Shown piece after piece: positions 38,567 to 48,131 of a DNA stretch of 64,000 nucleotides. The stretch is from Fuerstiella sp. Its GTDB lineage: Bacteria; Planctomycetota; Planctomycetia; Planctomycetales; Planctomycetaceae. The translations under genes and the position numbers were made by a program. The notes beneath the pieces were generated by a model, which did not search any database, was not told the origin of the DNA, and saw only the letters and a list, made by a program, of their open reading frames with translations. Where the stretch lies: positions 1 through 64,000 of the forward strand of contig JAQWOH010000069.1 of assembly GCA_029245955.1 (NCBI GenBank), given 5' to 3'. Numbering within the stretch: position 1 is the first letter of the stretch; each line of letters begins with the position of its first letter.

Positions 38567-39619
38567 TTACTCCAGCCCCTGTGCGGTCAGCCAGCGTTCT
38601 GCATCCAGAGCAGCGGCACATCCAGTTCCCGCGGCTGTGACCGCCTGCTTGTAGTGGTCATCGGCGACGTCGCCGGCCGCAAAAACGCCATCCACGCTGG
38701 TGTTTGTGCGATGAGACACAGGCCAGATCAGATATCCCTTGTCGTTTGTCTGCAGCTGACCTTTCAGAAAGTCAGTATTAGGTGTGTGACCGATGGCTGC
38801 AAAATAGCCGGTGACATTCAGTTCTTCCGTCTTATCGGGATCGACGGTGCTGCGGATGCGAACTCCGGTGACGCCATTTTCTTCGTCGCCCAGGACTTCG
38901 TCAATATTTGAGCTCCACTTGACCGTAATCTTCTCATTGGCCAATGCTCGGTCGGCCATGATCTTACTGGCTCGGAACTTGTCTCGGCGATGCACGATAT
39001 AGACAGTGGATGCATACTTCGTCAGGAACGTGGCTTCTTCCATCGCGCTGTCGCCTCCCCCCACAACGACCAGTGGCTTGTCGCGATATCGCGGCATGGC
39101 TCCGTCACAGACGGCACAGGCAGACACGCCCATGTTCTTGAACTTTTCTTCCGATTCGAGGCCCAGATAGTTGGCTCGCGCACCCGTTGCGATAATGACT
39201 GCGTGGCTCTCGAATTCGGTGCCACCCAGACTTGTCAGCTTGAAAGGGCGTTCCGACAGATCCACAGCGGCAATGTCGTCTGTGATGATGCGTGCCCCGA
39301 AGTTGATGGCCTGCTGCCGCATCAGTTCCATCAGCTCCGGCCCGGATACGCCCTCTTTGGCGTGTGGAGCCATGTATTTGCGTTTCTTTTCGTCGATGGA
39401 ATCATCCAGATACGCCGTCAGATCGCCCGATGGAAATCCCGGATAGTTTTCGACTTCTGTTGTTAAAGCCAGCTGACCCAGCGGCAGCGTGCCCTTCAGG
39501 CGATTGTCCTCATTGAAGGCGCCTTCGTAGACCACCGGCTCCAGATTGGCTCTGGCGGCGTAGATGGCGGCTGTCCATCCGGCGGGGCCGGATCCGATGA
39601 TTGTGATTCGTTCTGACAT
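38567..39619 (-). CDS. trxB: Thioredoxin reductase
   Basis: 350 residues from ATG 39619; an upstream in-frame start adds an unconserved 20 residues. The FAD motif is IIGSGPAGWTAAIYAARA, the redox-active disulfide is C-A-V-C (SACAVCDGAMP), the NADPH motif is VVVGGGDSAMEEA, and the C-terminal motif is GVFAAGDVADDHYKQAVTAAGTG. It reduces thioredoxin with NADPH in the cytoplasm. It is slightly longer than E. coli TrxB because of an insertion near residue 70-85 (KKRKYMAPHAKEG). Confidence 0.96.
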   Translation of the reverse strand: MSERITIIGSGPAGWTAAIYAARANLEPVVYEGAFNEDNRLKGTLPLGQLALTTEVENYPGFPSGDLTAYLDDSIDEKKRKYMAPHAKEGVSGPELMELMRQQAINFGARIITDDIAAVDLSERPFKLTSLGGTEFESHAVIIATGARANYLGLESEEKFKNMGVSACAVCDGAMPRYRDKPLVVVGGGDSAMEEATFLTKYASTVYIVHRRDKFRASKIMADRALANEKITVKWSSNIDEVLGDEENGVTGVRIRSTVDPDKTEELNVTGYFAAIGHTPNTDFLKGQLQTNDKGYLIWPVSHRTNTSVDGVFAAGDVADDHYKQAVTAAGTGCAAALDAERWLTAQGLE

Positions 39620-39965
39620 GTTGTCGTCCCTGAAATATGACCGTCTGGCGGCCGTATCAGTTGATTTAGTCACCCGCACTTAGACGTGAATTGGGGCAGT
39701 TTACAAATTGTCGCAGTCGATACTGGCGGGTCGGAGCTTTGAAACTGCATTCGAAAGATGTCTTCGTGGCCACCAGTCAGCGTGACACGCTGTCGTTGTG
39801 CGGCGGAAAGATACCTGAGCCGATCCGCGCAGACAACGGTGTGGAGCCATCGAACCCGGCAATCCGGAAGTTCACCCTGTGGGGCGAAATTCAGCAGCGC
39901 AGCAAGAAAGGCGACTGGCACAGCAGTCGCCTTTGCTGATCCTCACGTACTGAATGGCCAGAAAC

Positions 39966-40946
39966 TTACAGTCGAATTCGACCGTTTGGCAGCGGCACTG
40001 AGATCCAGCGGGGCGGCTGTTGTTCCTGCCGACTGGAAGATACCAGCGTTGGGCCGCTGCGCATGTCGCGCGCTTCGCCTGCCAGTCTGGGCATTGACAT
40101 CACGTCTGCATGACTGCTGCGAAATGAGTGGGTTACGGAAGATCTGTCAATGACACGATCCGGGCTCAAAAAGTCCCTGACGTCGGCCTTGCCCCCCAGC
40201 CCTGTGTTGCCCTGTTCGGTCGCCGATGTATCCTCCTTAGTTGAGTCGTCGGTCGCATCTTCATCGATCGGAGTGCTGACTGGCGGCTTGTTGGTGTCAC
40301 GGTTCAGCGGATCAAACGTATTTGGCGGAACCAGCCCTGAATCATCCGCAGTGTCGTCGCCAAACAGTGCTGGCGGAGCAGACGTGTCGTCTGCTGACGT
40401 ATCGTTGCCAGCGGGATTTCGTGGTTTGGTCCAGTCGATGCCTGATGACGATGGCGGAGCGGAGAAGTCGCCGCTGGGGGCTGTATCATCAGTTGGAGCG
40501 GCATCGTACGTTGAGTCTGACGCATCATTATCTGCCGGAGCAAAGGTACGGCCTGAATCGTCAGCGTTGATGTCCGTGTCCGGTTTTCCAGATGTTGAAC
40601 TGGAGCTATTCGGGCAGCAGGCGGGGACTCTGCAGCCGCCGTATCCCGCCGTCGTAACGCAAGTACTGCATCCTGTATTACAGCTGCTGCACGATGCTGC
40701 GGTTCCACACGTTCTGCAGGCAGAATTGAAACTGCCGTACCCCGCGTAACTATAGCCGCGATATCCGTAGCCGGCGTATCGATAATTGTTGTAGCCGAAG
40801 AACGAACGCGGTGCGTAGGCATAGCCGGCTCCCCAGCCTCCGTAGCCCGCTCCGTATGTTGGGTAATAAGGGAACAGGCACCAGGCAGATGCAGATGGAG
40901 CCAGCAGCAGCCAGAAGGCAATGGCTGAAAAGTAAATCTGTTTCAT
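39966..40946 (-). CDS. Secreted Gly/Tyr-rich, Cys-rich protein with acidic tail
   Basis: 326 residues from ATG 40946, which gives a clean signal peptide (about 1-21, ending ASA). The mature N-terminus is rich in Gly and Tyr (GYGGWGAGYAYAPRSFFGYN), followed by a Cys-rich patch (CRTCGTAASCSSCNTGCSTC). A long Asp/Ser/Thr/Pro-rich acidic region comes next, and a basic C-terminus. It has no recognised domain. The composition suggests a wall or surface component; the two parts could respectively self-associate and bind cations (inference). Confidence 0.65.
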   Translation of the reverse strand: MKQIYFSAIAFWLLLAPSASAWCLFPYYPTYGAGYGGWGAGYAYAPRSFFGYNNYRYAGYGYRGYSYAGYGSFNSACRTCGTAASCSSCNTGCSTCVTTAGYGGCRVPACCPNSSSSTSGKPDTDINADDSGRTFAPADNDASDSTYDAAPTDDTAPSGDFSAPPSSSGIDWTKPRNPAGNDTSADDTSAPPALFGDDTADDSGLVPPNTFDPLNRDTNKPPVSTPIDEDATDDSTKEDTSATEQGNTGLGGKADVRDFLSPDRVIDRSSVTHSFRSSHADVMSMPRLAGEARDMRSGPTLVSSSRQEQQPPRWISVPLPNGRIRL

Positions 40947-41398
40947 AACACGCCTCGACCGCGACAAAACTATGTATTGGGTTCCCTGGCAATCTGCGGG
41001 TTCCCGGGGGGATCCTTTAACTGCCTGTTCTGTATCATTTGTACCGGTCTCGGATACGTATTGTCAAACAGTCGTCCGTGTAATCTGAGCAGTCCCCTGT
41101 TTTCCCTGTGCCGGCTGGTAGCCAGTTCGTTATTCGACACTTTGGCAACGTTGTTTGTGAGGCAATGTCCTGCGCAGCCGGGGCGCCCACCGGGACATGG
41201 GGGAAACTCACGGACCCCGGTCATACCTCTCCCGTTCGCGCGACAATTGGCTTTGAGGTGTTTTTCGTTTTCTGTCGAAATACGGCCATACGCAGTGGTT
41301 CCGGTTCATCATTAGGTGGGTGTGTGACGGACCATGACTTTACCTTGCACTTCCAGGGAAACCAGGTTCGGTGGCTGACGCAATGGCTCAAATCAATC
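40947..41398. other. Intergenic
   Basis: No recognisable gene or RNA. It separates divergent units. Confidence 0.35.
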
Positions 41399-42659
41399 AT
41401 GGTGTTTTACTCTCGTCTGAGCATGTGGCAGCAATTTAACGTTGCCTTCTGGAATCTGCCGAATCTGTTTGATATCGAAGGCTCAGCGATCGCCTCCGAT
41501 CTGGAATTTACGCCGGTCAACGGATGGGACAAGCAGGCGTTTCAGGACAGGATTTCCAATCTGGCTGAAGTTCTTCGTCTGATGTTTGACGAGCGCGGGA
41601 CGAATCTGCTGGGGCTGTTTGAGATTGAGAACGAGCGTGTTACTGACATTCTGACCAATGTGATCGGGCGGGACGATTATGCTCCGGTATACGTTGACCA
41701 TCCGGGGCATCGATACGTCGTTGATTTATTCCGGGAAACTCTTTGAACTGGATGAATCAAAGACTCGAAGACATCTGGTGCATCTGCGATATCCGACGCG
41801 CAAGATCTTCGCTGTGCAGCTGAAGGTTAAACAGAACAACTCAGCACTGGCGGTTTCGGTCAACCACTGGCCATCGCGCCGAAGCGGACGTCTGGAAACG
41901 GAGCCATTTCGGATGACCGTCGCCAGCCATTGTGGTCAGATTGTTGACCGCCTTCTGAAGCTGTCCCGGCGAGACTACCTGCAGATTAAAGACAACGAAC
42001 CATCGTTACACGGGCTGAATATCGCATGGGATTGAAACGTGCTGCTGATGGGTGACCGGAATGGCGAGCCGTGGGATCGCAGCGTGATGGAGTTGCTGAA
42101 TGCCGATTTTTCTATGGACCGTACTGAGGAACCCATCCGATGTTCGCAGGGCAGTCTGCCGTCGTACAGGTCGTATGCATCTTGGTCGCTCTGTCTTTAC
42201 AATTCGATGTGGTCGCTGCTGAACCGGCCCGACCAGGGAACGTCTTATTTTTCTCAGTCGACGCAGTCGATGATGATACCGGACCAGTTTCTGCTGTCGC
42301 GCGGGTTGCTGTCTGATCGGCACGGGTGGCAGGTACGCTGTACTGAGGCGGGCGTCCCGGAGGTTGAGATTTTTCGGCCGGACATGATGTCGACCCGTAA
42401 ATGGCGACCTCCTGAATTTCAGCGTGAAAACCACATCGGGTATAGTGATCATTTCCCGATCACAACCACGCTGGAATGCCCACGCCGCTTGCGTCTGAGG
42501 TCGGCGTCACTGTTTGGGGCCCGGGTTTCCTGCTGTTACGGGAACTCGTATTGGTCTGAGGACCGGCTGTCCCGTAGAATTCAGAGACGGCTCAGAAGCC
42601 GTGTTGAACATTCATGGACGAATGTGCCTTTTAATTGTTCACCTGTTGCCGGAGGCTGA
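41399..42659 (+). pseudogene. Endonuclease/exonuclease/phosphatase family gene, broken
   Basis: Three consecutive pieces reconstitute an EEP-fold protein. Piece one (to about 41703) has NVAFWNLPNLFDIEGS and LLGLFEIENERV. A frame change near 41703 joins PVYVDHP to RGIDTSLIYSGKLFELDE and NHWPSRRSG. An in-frame TGA at 42033-42035 then separates LHGLNIAWD from NVLLMGDRNGEPWDRSV, and the last piece holds the closing HIGYSDHFPITTTL. In intact relatives the sequence runs straight through both sites. The catalytic residues (Asn, Glu, Asp, Asn, Asp, His) are still recognisable, so decay is recent. Such proteins hydrolyse phosphodiesters. Confidence 0.8.
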
Positions 42660-42661
42660 TT

Positions 42662-43513
42662 GTGAACCGAATTCTTATCGTTGGTATTGACACCGTTGCC
42701 GGCCGTTCGCTCGCAGAACAACTCTCCGGTACCTTTAATGTTACGGGACTATGGTTCAGTACGCCAACGACCGTTTCCGGCTGTGCGGTCGCACGGGTGA
42801 ACAAGACGGCGTTAAATGAATATCTTGTCGATGCTGCGACAATTATCTTTTGCGGTGCGGCATCACAGTCGTCGTGGAATCGAAGCTTTGGAACGTTCCG
42901 CCCGGAAGAAAAATGGCTGACCCCATGCGTCCTGGCCGCCAAGGCATTCGGTAGTCGTATGGTCTTCGTGTCCAGCGACGCCGTATTTGCCGGACCGTGG
43001 GTTTTTCACGATGACGACAGCATGGTGCACTCTGAGGAATCTTCTGCTCAACAGTTGCGAGGATTCGAATCCGAGGTACAGGCCCTGACAGATTCGTTGA
43101 TCGTCCGCACAAATATTGTCGACAGCGAGGGAGTTGTTCAGCAGGCGTTGCGGGCTGTTGAGAACGGCCGAACAGTTTCCGTGGATGCCTGCACCTATGC
43201 GACGCCGGTTGCTCAGGACGAATTCGCTTCGTCGCTGGTCGAATGTCTGAAGGCCGGTATGAGGGGCTACGTTAACATCGCGGGAGCTGAACGAACCAGT
43301 GCATTTCAGCTTGTCACCATATTGGCCACGAATCTGGAATGTGATACCCGGCGAGTGGTGGCAAAGTTTAGTGCTGATCAGCCTGTGGAACGATCGCTCA
43401 GATGTCTGCGTCTGCGCAACGAACTCAACAAACGTTCGTCGCTGCTGAAGGACACGGTTGAGCACCTGGCGGATTCCGTGACAGCTCGGCGTCAGCAGGT
43501 GACGGCAGCGTAG
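42662..43513 (+). CDS. RmlD-like NAD(P)-dependent sugar reductase (SDR)
   Basis: 283 residues from GTG 42662. A Rossmann start VNRILIVGIDTVAGRSLAEQ, a central VFVSSDAVFAG (the Ser-Asp pair typical of RmlD) and a C-terminal substrate-binding region (LRLRNELNKRSSLLKDTVEH) place it in the dTDP-4-dehydrorhamnose reductase-like branch of extended SDRs. The usual catalytic YxxxK is not obvious: after the SSD segment the expected Tyr appears missing, so activity is uncertain. It follows the EEP pseudogene with no gap. Confidence 0.65.
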   Translation: MNRILIVGIDTVAGRSLAEQLSGTFNVTGLWFSTPTTVSGCAVARVNKTALNEYLVDAATIIFCGAASQSSWNRSFGTFRPEEKWLTPCVLAAKAFGSRMVFVSSDAVFAGPWVFHDDDSMVHSEESSAQQLRGFESEVQALTDSLIVRTNIVDSEGVVQQALRAVENGRTVSVDACTYATPVAQDEFASSLVECLKAGMRGYVNIAGAERTSAFQLVTILATNLECDTRRVVAKFSADQPVERSLRCLRLRNELNKRSSLLKDTVEHLADSVTARRQQVTAA

Positions 43514-43548
43514 CCGGTGACGGCAGTTCCGGTTCGCCTGCACACCAT

Positions 43549-44616
43549 TTACGGCATCATCTGATAGTCCAGCTGAAACTGGTGCTGGTTGACATCCGTT
43601 ACGATTTTTGTTCCGCCGCAGAATTCGCTGACCTGCGGATTCCATGTGCGGACTTCGATTCGATTCTGCTGGGGCAGAAATCTCATCACGCGCTGGCCGT
43701 GGCTGCCGTAATCGGACAGGACTTCGTGGACAATGTTGCCGTTGTCGCCTTTTGATGACTGATGCATGGCCTGCGTGCGGCTCTGGTCTCCACAGCAGAT
43801 CAGAAACAGGTTGGTGTGCCTGCGGAAACATTTGTCCCACATCTGCTGCGGCGAATTGCCTCGGTCACCGTGACATTTTTTCCATGTCATGCGGCCTTTC
43901 GGCGCGGTGAAAAAATCGTCCGCATCTTTGGGTTTGTCACGTGGCCCAAGGCCCATGTGTGTCGTGATGATCGCCCTTCGACTGGCATGGCGTTCAAGCA
44001 CCGCGTCCGCCCACGCCAGCACATCATCCGGGGCATTGCATTCCAGGTGCAGAATGATGAAGTCGAGGGATTCTGCGGAAAACAACTGAAAGCTGTTTGC
44101 GTTGTTTCCGGAGGTGGCCGACTGCCCGGCCGGACTGCGGAAACAGCCGCCATACCAATTGAAGTCTGCAAACCGTGATGCCGGAAAATACGTCTGAAAC
44201 AGCGTTGAATCACCCGACCGGACCATGTCATGGTTCCCGACCGATATTCCGTACGGCACGTTGCCGTGCAGCCGGTTCATCATCTGCTGCGCGACCGACC
44301 ACTGCTGATGGTTGTTGACGTCGACGATATCACCAACATGAGTTGCAAACACGATTCGCTGACGCTGTACATTGCTGGCAATCCAGTCGACGTACCCTCG
44401 GAAGACTTCGTTCGTGACGATCGTTTTCCCTGGTGTGTCGGAACCCTGTTTGGCGTCGCGATAGTGCTGCGTGTCCGGAATGACGGCAACGGTGAATGTT
44501 CCTTCCGGGGCTGCCGGAAAATCAGCCGCGCTCATACCGTCCGCGCAGAAGAGAACACACAGAGAGGCGAATGTGCCCCAAAGTGGCACCTGGAAATCAA
44601 GAGACATGTGTTTCAT
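43549..44616 (-). CDS. Secreted calcineurin-like metallophosphoesterase
   Basis: 355 residues with an N-terminal signal peptide (about 1-30). Metal-binding motifs of the family are in order: VIPDTQHY (DTQ in place of D-x-H), THVGDIVDVNN, VGNHDM and IITTHMG with a later His. It is probably an exported phosphatase or phosphodiesterase. Its start shares one base with the TAA stop of the upstream sulfatase (TAATG), so the two are translationally coupled and probably act on the same sulfated or phosphorylated glycan (inference). Confidence 0.88.
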   Translation of the reverse strand: MKHMSLDFQVPLWGTFASLCVLFCADGMSAADFPAAPEGTFTVAVIPDTQHYRDAKQGSDTPGKTIVTNEVFRGYVDWIASNVQRQRIVFATHVGDIVDVNNHQQWSVAQQMMNRLHGNVPYGISVGNHDMVRSGDSTLFQTYFPASRFADFNWYGGCFRSPAGQSATSGNNANSFQLFSAESLDFIILHLECNAPDDVLAWADAVLERHASRRAIITTHMGLGPRDKPKDADDFFTAPKGRMTWKKCHGDRGNSPQQMWDKCFRRHTNLFLICCGDQSRTQAMHQSSKGDNGNIVHEVLSDYGSHGQRVMRFLPQQNRIEVRTWNPQVSEFCGGTKIVTDVNQHQFQLDYQMMP

Positions 44617-46013
44617 TATTCATACGTCGTAAGCACTTTGCGTTCCGTGACTTTCCACCAGTCGGCCAGCTTTGCTGCCAGGTGAGCCACAACGTCCGGG
44701 TGATTGCCGGCGAGGTTTCTGGTTTCGGTCGGATCGGCGATCAGATCGAACAGTTGGGGACGACCGTCACCCCCGGAGTGAACGACTTTGTAACGATTCA
44801 GCTGGCCGTCATACGTAAGCAGCAGTTTCCATTTCCCCTCAATCACCCAGCGATACAGCAGTGATGCCTGAGGGTTGTCCACGTCTTCAATATCGTGAGC
44901 GAAACTTTCACCAAATAACGCGTCGCGGCCCAGTGGTTTTTCATTGTTGATCACCGGCAGCAGATCAATGCCGGGAAGTTGATCCGGAACTTCGGCACCT
45001 GCTGCTTTCAGCAATGTCGGCACCAGGTCAATACTGCTGACCACTTCGCCGCGTTCTGACGGTTTAATCGTTCCGGGCCAGCACACCATGATGGGAGTTC
45101 GCGTTCCTCCATCATTAGGAGACTGCTTGGATTTGGGAGCGAACGACGGTCGCCATCCTTCCGGCACCTGAACATCAGGAGTGCGTTGAATCCAGCCATT
45201 GTCGGTCACATACACAATCATGGTGTTGTCCGTCACACCGGCCGTATCCAGGTGATCCATCAGTTCGCCACAGGTTTCGTCGAACCAGTCGCACATGGCG
45301 TAATATTTGGCCAGAGAGACATGCCGACCGTCTTTGCTGTACTTCTTCAGCAGGCGTTTAGGGGGGTTGTGAGGCGTGTGGGGCAGAAACGGTGCGTACC
45401 ACAGAAAGAAGGGCTTCTTCTGTTCGACTGCACTATCTACAAAATTCAGTACGGGAGCCATGCCCGTACGGCCGATTTTCAGGCCGTCGTCGCCGTGCCG
45501 ACCTCCTTTCTCCGGGAACCCCCGGGTCATGCCGTGAGTGAATCCACCTCGCTTGAAACTGCCTTCCCACCACTTGCCGCTCTGGTGACTTAGATAGCCC
45601 CGGCGTGACAGTAATTCAGGAACGGTGTCGAAACGGTCGAGCTTTGCAATCAGACGAGCTCGCAGTTTCGCATATTCTTCGGGCGTGATTGACGGGTTGG
45701 GGGACGGGTCGTTGCCGGTGATGCCGTGTTGATGCGGGTACAGACCTGTGATCATTGTTGCCAGGGAAGGACGGCACAGCGCCACCGGCACGTAACCTCT
45801 GCGGAACACAGCGCTCCGGGCAGCAAGGCGGTCAAGGTGGGGCGTTTGGATGTCCGGATGTCCCATGAATCCATAGTCGGTCCATGTCTGATCGTCGCTG
45901 ATGATCATGACGATGTTCGGAGGAGAATCATCAGCCTGCAGCGGTTTTTCGAACCCCGGGACGACCAGGCAAAGAACGGAGACAACCAGAAACTGAATTC
46001 GAGTGAGTGCCAT
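44616..46013 (-). CDS. Secreted sulfatase
   Basis: 465 residues with a signal peptide (about 1-27). The metal site MIISDDQTWTDYG and the segment VTDNGW are normal. The formylglycine motif reads C-R-P-S-L (VALCRPSLATMITG), so the Cys is present but the Arg of C-x-P-x-R is replaced by Leu. Later motifs are SHQSGKWWEGSF and PFFLWYAPFLPHTPHNPPKR. The Leu variant is, as far as I recall, common in planctomycete sulfatases. It is coupled to the downstream metallophosphoesterase. Confidence 0.9.
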   Translation of the reverse strand: MALTRIQFLVVSVLCLVVPGFEKPLQADDSPPNIVMIISDDQTWTDYGFMGHPDIQTPHLDRLAARSAVFRRGYVPVALCRPSLATMITGLYPHQHGITGNDPSPNPSITPEEYAKLRARLIAKLDRFDTVPELLSRRGYLSHQSGKWWEGSFKRGGFTHGMTRGFPEKGGRHGDDGLKIGRTGMAPVLNFVDSAVEQKKPFFLWYAPFLPHTPHNPPKRLLKKYSKDGRHVSLAKYYAMCDWFDETCGELMDHLDTAGVTDNTMIVYVTDNGWIQRTPDVQVPEGWRPSFAPKSKQSPNDGGTRTPIMVCWPGTIKPSERGEVVSSIDLVPTLLKAAGAEVPDQLPGIDLLPVINNEKPLGRDALFGESFAHDIEDVDNPQASLLYRWVIEGKWKLLLTYDGQLNRYKVVHSGGDGRPQLFDLIADPTETRNLAGNHPDVVAHLAAKLADWWKVTERKVLTTYE

Positions 46014-46509
46014 GAAGGACGTCCGATATCTGCAAATGAACGTTGTGATGAAGTACGCAGCCCGCCTGGGCTACCGTACTGCGCCCGCCGATTCTACGCA
46101 CCAGCCCTGCATGCAGCCAGTATCCGTGCCATCAATCATTCAGATCCGTCGTCGATTATGGATCCCGCATCTGTCCGCTCCGACTGACGGCACCGGTCGC
46201 GAGCGCTGATTAACGTCCGGGCGACCGGCCGCAGTACACCGCCGAACGGCGGTGTACTGCGGCAATTACCATGATCGCACTAAGGCCTGATTCTACGAAA
46301 ATAGATTCGGCCAGGCTGGTGTTGCTGAATTCGTGGTGTTTCAGGTACACGGCAGGTGGCCCGCAGCTGTTTGATTGTACGGCAAACGTCGTCTATTCTT
46401 AAGATCGCACGCTCACAGATCGACTGCCTGCCGCCGGAGGCGTTCCTGTCCGGTCAGGGTGTCCATCGTATCCGAAATACCAACAGAGCCGGTCACAGAG
46501 AGTACAGAC
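46014..46509. other. Divergent intergenic region with a long palindrome
   Basis: It lies between the sulfatase and the PilZ gene. It contains the palindrome at 46231-46260 described separately and is otherwise unrecognised. Confidence 0.4.
46231..46260. repeat. Perfect 14-bp inverted repeat
   Basis: gcagtacaccgccg and its complement are separated by only AA. There is no T-run on either side, so it is not a standard terminator. A cruciform or a dimeric-regulator operator is possible. Confidence 0.5.
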
Positions 46510-46848
46510 ATGCAGGCAGACGTCGATCGACTTCTTATGGAAGCGCAACGGGCGCGGTTCACTGAGCGCCGGACCGAGCCCCGACATGCGTTCGCCCGGC
46601 CCGTGCATATCCATATTGGACGTGAGCCGGGTATGCTGTCTTTTTCCAAGGATATGTCCAAACGGGGAATCGGAGTGATCACGAGTCATGAGCTGTCGGC
46701 CGGCACGATCGCTGTGCTGAAAATTCATTCGACGACCGGCAGACCGGTGCACCTGAAATGCGAACTGCGCTGGAGCGATCCCTATGGGCCGGACTGGTAT
46801 CTGACCGGGTGGAAATTCATTTCCGCCGCTGCAGCACCGTCTACGTAG
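46510..46848 (+). CDS. PilZ domain protein
   Basis: 112 residues from ATG 46510. It has the two c-di-GMP-binding signatures of PilZ: an Arg-rich segment ERRTEPRHAFARPV (RxxxR) near residues 19-32, and SKDMSKRGIGV (D/N-x-S-x-x-G) near 47-57. It consists of little more than the PilZ barrel, so it is probably a stand-alone c-di-GMP effector. Its 3' end abuts the terminator of the convergent Flp-like gene. Confidence 0.85.
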   Translation: MQADVDRLLMEAQRARFTERRTEPRHAFARPVHIHIGREPGMLSFSKDMSKRGIGVITSHELSAGTIAVLKIHSTTGRPVHLKCELRWSDPYGPDWYLTGWKFISAAAAPST

Positions 46849-46879
46849 AAAAAAAACGAGCCGCCTGCTGGTGGCTCGT
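46849..46879 (-). terminator. Intrinsic terminator of the Flp-like gene
   Basis: On the minus strand a 10-bp stem (one G-T pair, TGCT/AGCA loop) is followed by eight T residues, a textbook rho-independent terminator about 100 nt after the Flp-like gene. On the plus strand the same hairpin directly follows the PilZ stop but lacks a T-run. Confidence 0.85.
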
Positions 46880-46979
46880 TCGCGTTCTGTGCTCAGACAG
46901 TGCAACGTGGCTGGCCGATGTTGCACGACTATCGACTCAGAGCCGTTCCCCATGCTCGGTTCGCGCTATCTGCAAAGCG

Positions 46980-47426
46980 TCAGATCTGACGCGCTTTTTT
47001 TCGTGCAGGAGCAGATCTCCGATCCTTCTTCTGTTGTTCAATTTGACGACGCAGGCGTTCCGGCTGTGGTGTCATTCGTGCACGTTGTTCTGCGGCTTTT
47101 TGGGCACGTTCTCTGGCGGCCTTTTCCGCCTGCTCCGCTTTTCTGGCAACTTCGCGAAGTTCAGCCAGTGACTTCTTCACCGGTGCCTGCTGAAATGCAG
47201 AGCCTGCTGTCATGCCTCCGGCGCATCCCTTCCGCGCCGGGATATTGTAGCTCTGATCCAGGCTGCGAATTGCAAATCCAACGTCCTTGAGTTCCTCATT
47301 GACAGACTTCGCCACGACTGTCAGTCCGGTTGAAATTCCGACAACAGCCACGGTGCCCACAATGGCAGCTTCCGCGGACAGAAGTACGCCCGCCTCGTCC
47401 TGCCAGAATTTCGATATCAAGTTCAT
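46980..47426 (-). CDS. Flp-type pilin-like membrane protein with long charged tail
   Basis: 148 residues from ATG 47426. The N-terminal 60 residues (FWQDEAGVLLSAEAAIVGTV) have the Glu-containing hydrophobic segment of Flp/type-IVb-like pilins: charged leader, DE before AG, and one membrane helix. A Lys/Arg/Glu/Ala-rich helical tail of about 80 residues follows. The tail is not normal for Flp pilins, so it may be a pilin-like anchor rather than a fibre subunit. It is convergent with the PilZ gene, and c-di-GMP control of surface behaviour could link them (inference). Confidence 0.6.
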   Translation of the reverse strand: MNLISKFWQDEAGVLLSAEAAIVGTVAVVGISTGLTVVAKSVNEELKDVGFAIRSLDQSYNIPARKGCAGGMTAGSAFQQAPVKKSLAELREVARKAEQAEKAARERAQKAAEQRARMTPQPERLRRQIEQQKKDRRSAPARKKARQI

Positions 47427-48131
47427 CTCTTGCGCTCCCGTACAAAGTAACACCGAACAGCAGCCTCCTCTCTGAAGACTCAGGTTCCGGTTATGCCGAC
47501 AGTGTTGATTGTAGGAGTCGTATGACCTGAAACAGCAACAAAAATGACAGGAATACGGGAATCAGTCGCAGTCGACATTTGGGATGTTCACCTGCCTTAA
47601 CGTTCTGATAAGGGAACTTATCAACCATCACGGAAAGCAATTTCATTCGGGAGACCGTGCGCGTTGTCGACAGATCCGAAGCAGCCTCGATTCGTGAATT
47701 ACGGTTTGGCGGTCTCGCCGACAGACTGGACCTGAGTGTCGCTGCCGACGTGCATTCACGTGTCCTGCCACGGCACCTCCGGGTGTGACCGTTGTCAGTA
47801 CCTGAACGACACATCTCCGGTTTTACACCGTGCCCGACCTGTCGCAGCGGCGGCGTGGTTCTGTGGGGTCACAACGTGCACTGTTCCTTCGTTGTGGAAT
47901 CGTCTCGCCGTGTGTCTTACAAGTCGTTTCGGCCCGGCAGGCTGAGGCTTAAGCACGGCGAGAGTTTCGAAATGCTTCGTTTTCCGTCCCTCGCCTGCGC
48001 TTCGGGTTTTCGAATGTTCTGCATGACGGGTTTTGAAACCGCTTTTGGTATCTTTGACCACAGTTCACTGCCAAGTGACGTCGGATCCGGGTATTCTTCT
48101 GACCCTTGCAACCGTCTGTCATGGATGATCA
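47427..48131. other. Gene-poor 0.7-kb stretch
   Basis: It lies upstream of both the Flp-like gene and the helicase. I can read no protein family or RNA in it. It must carry both promoters. Confidence 0.35.
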
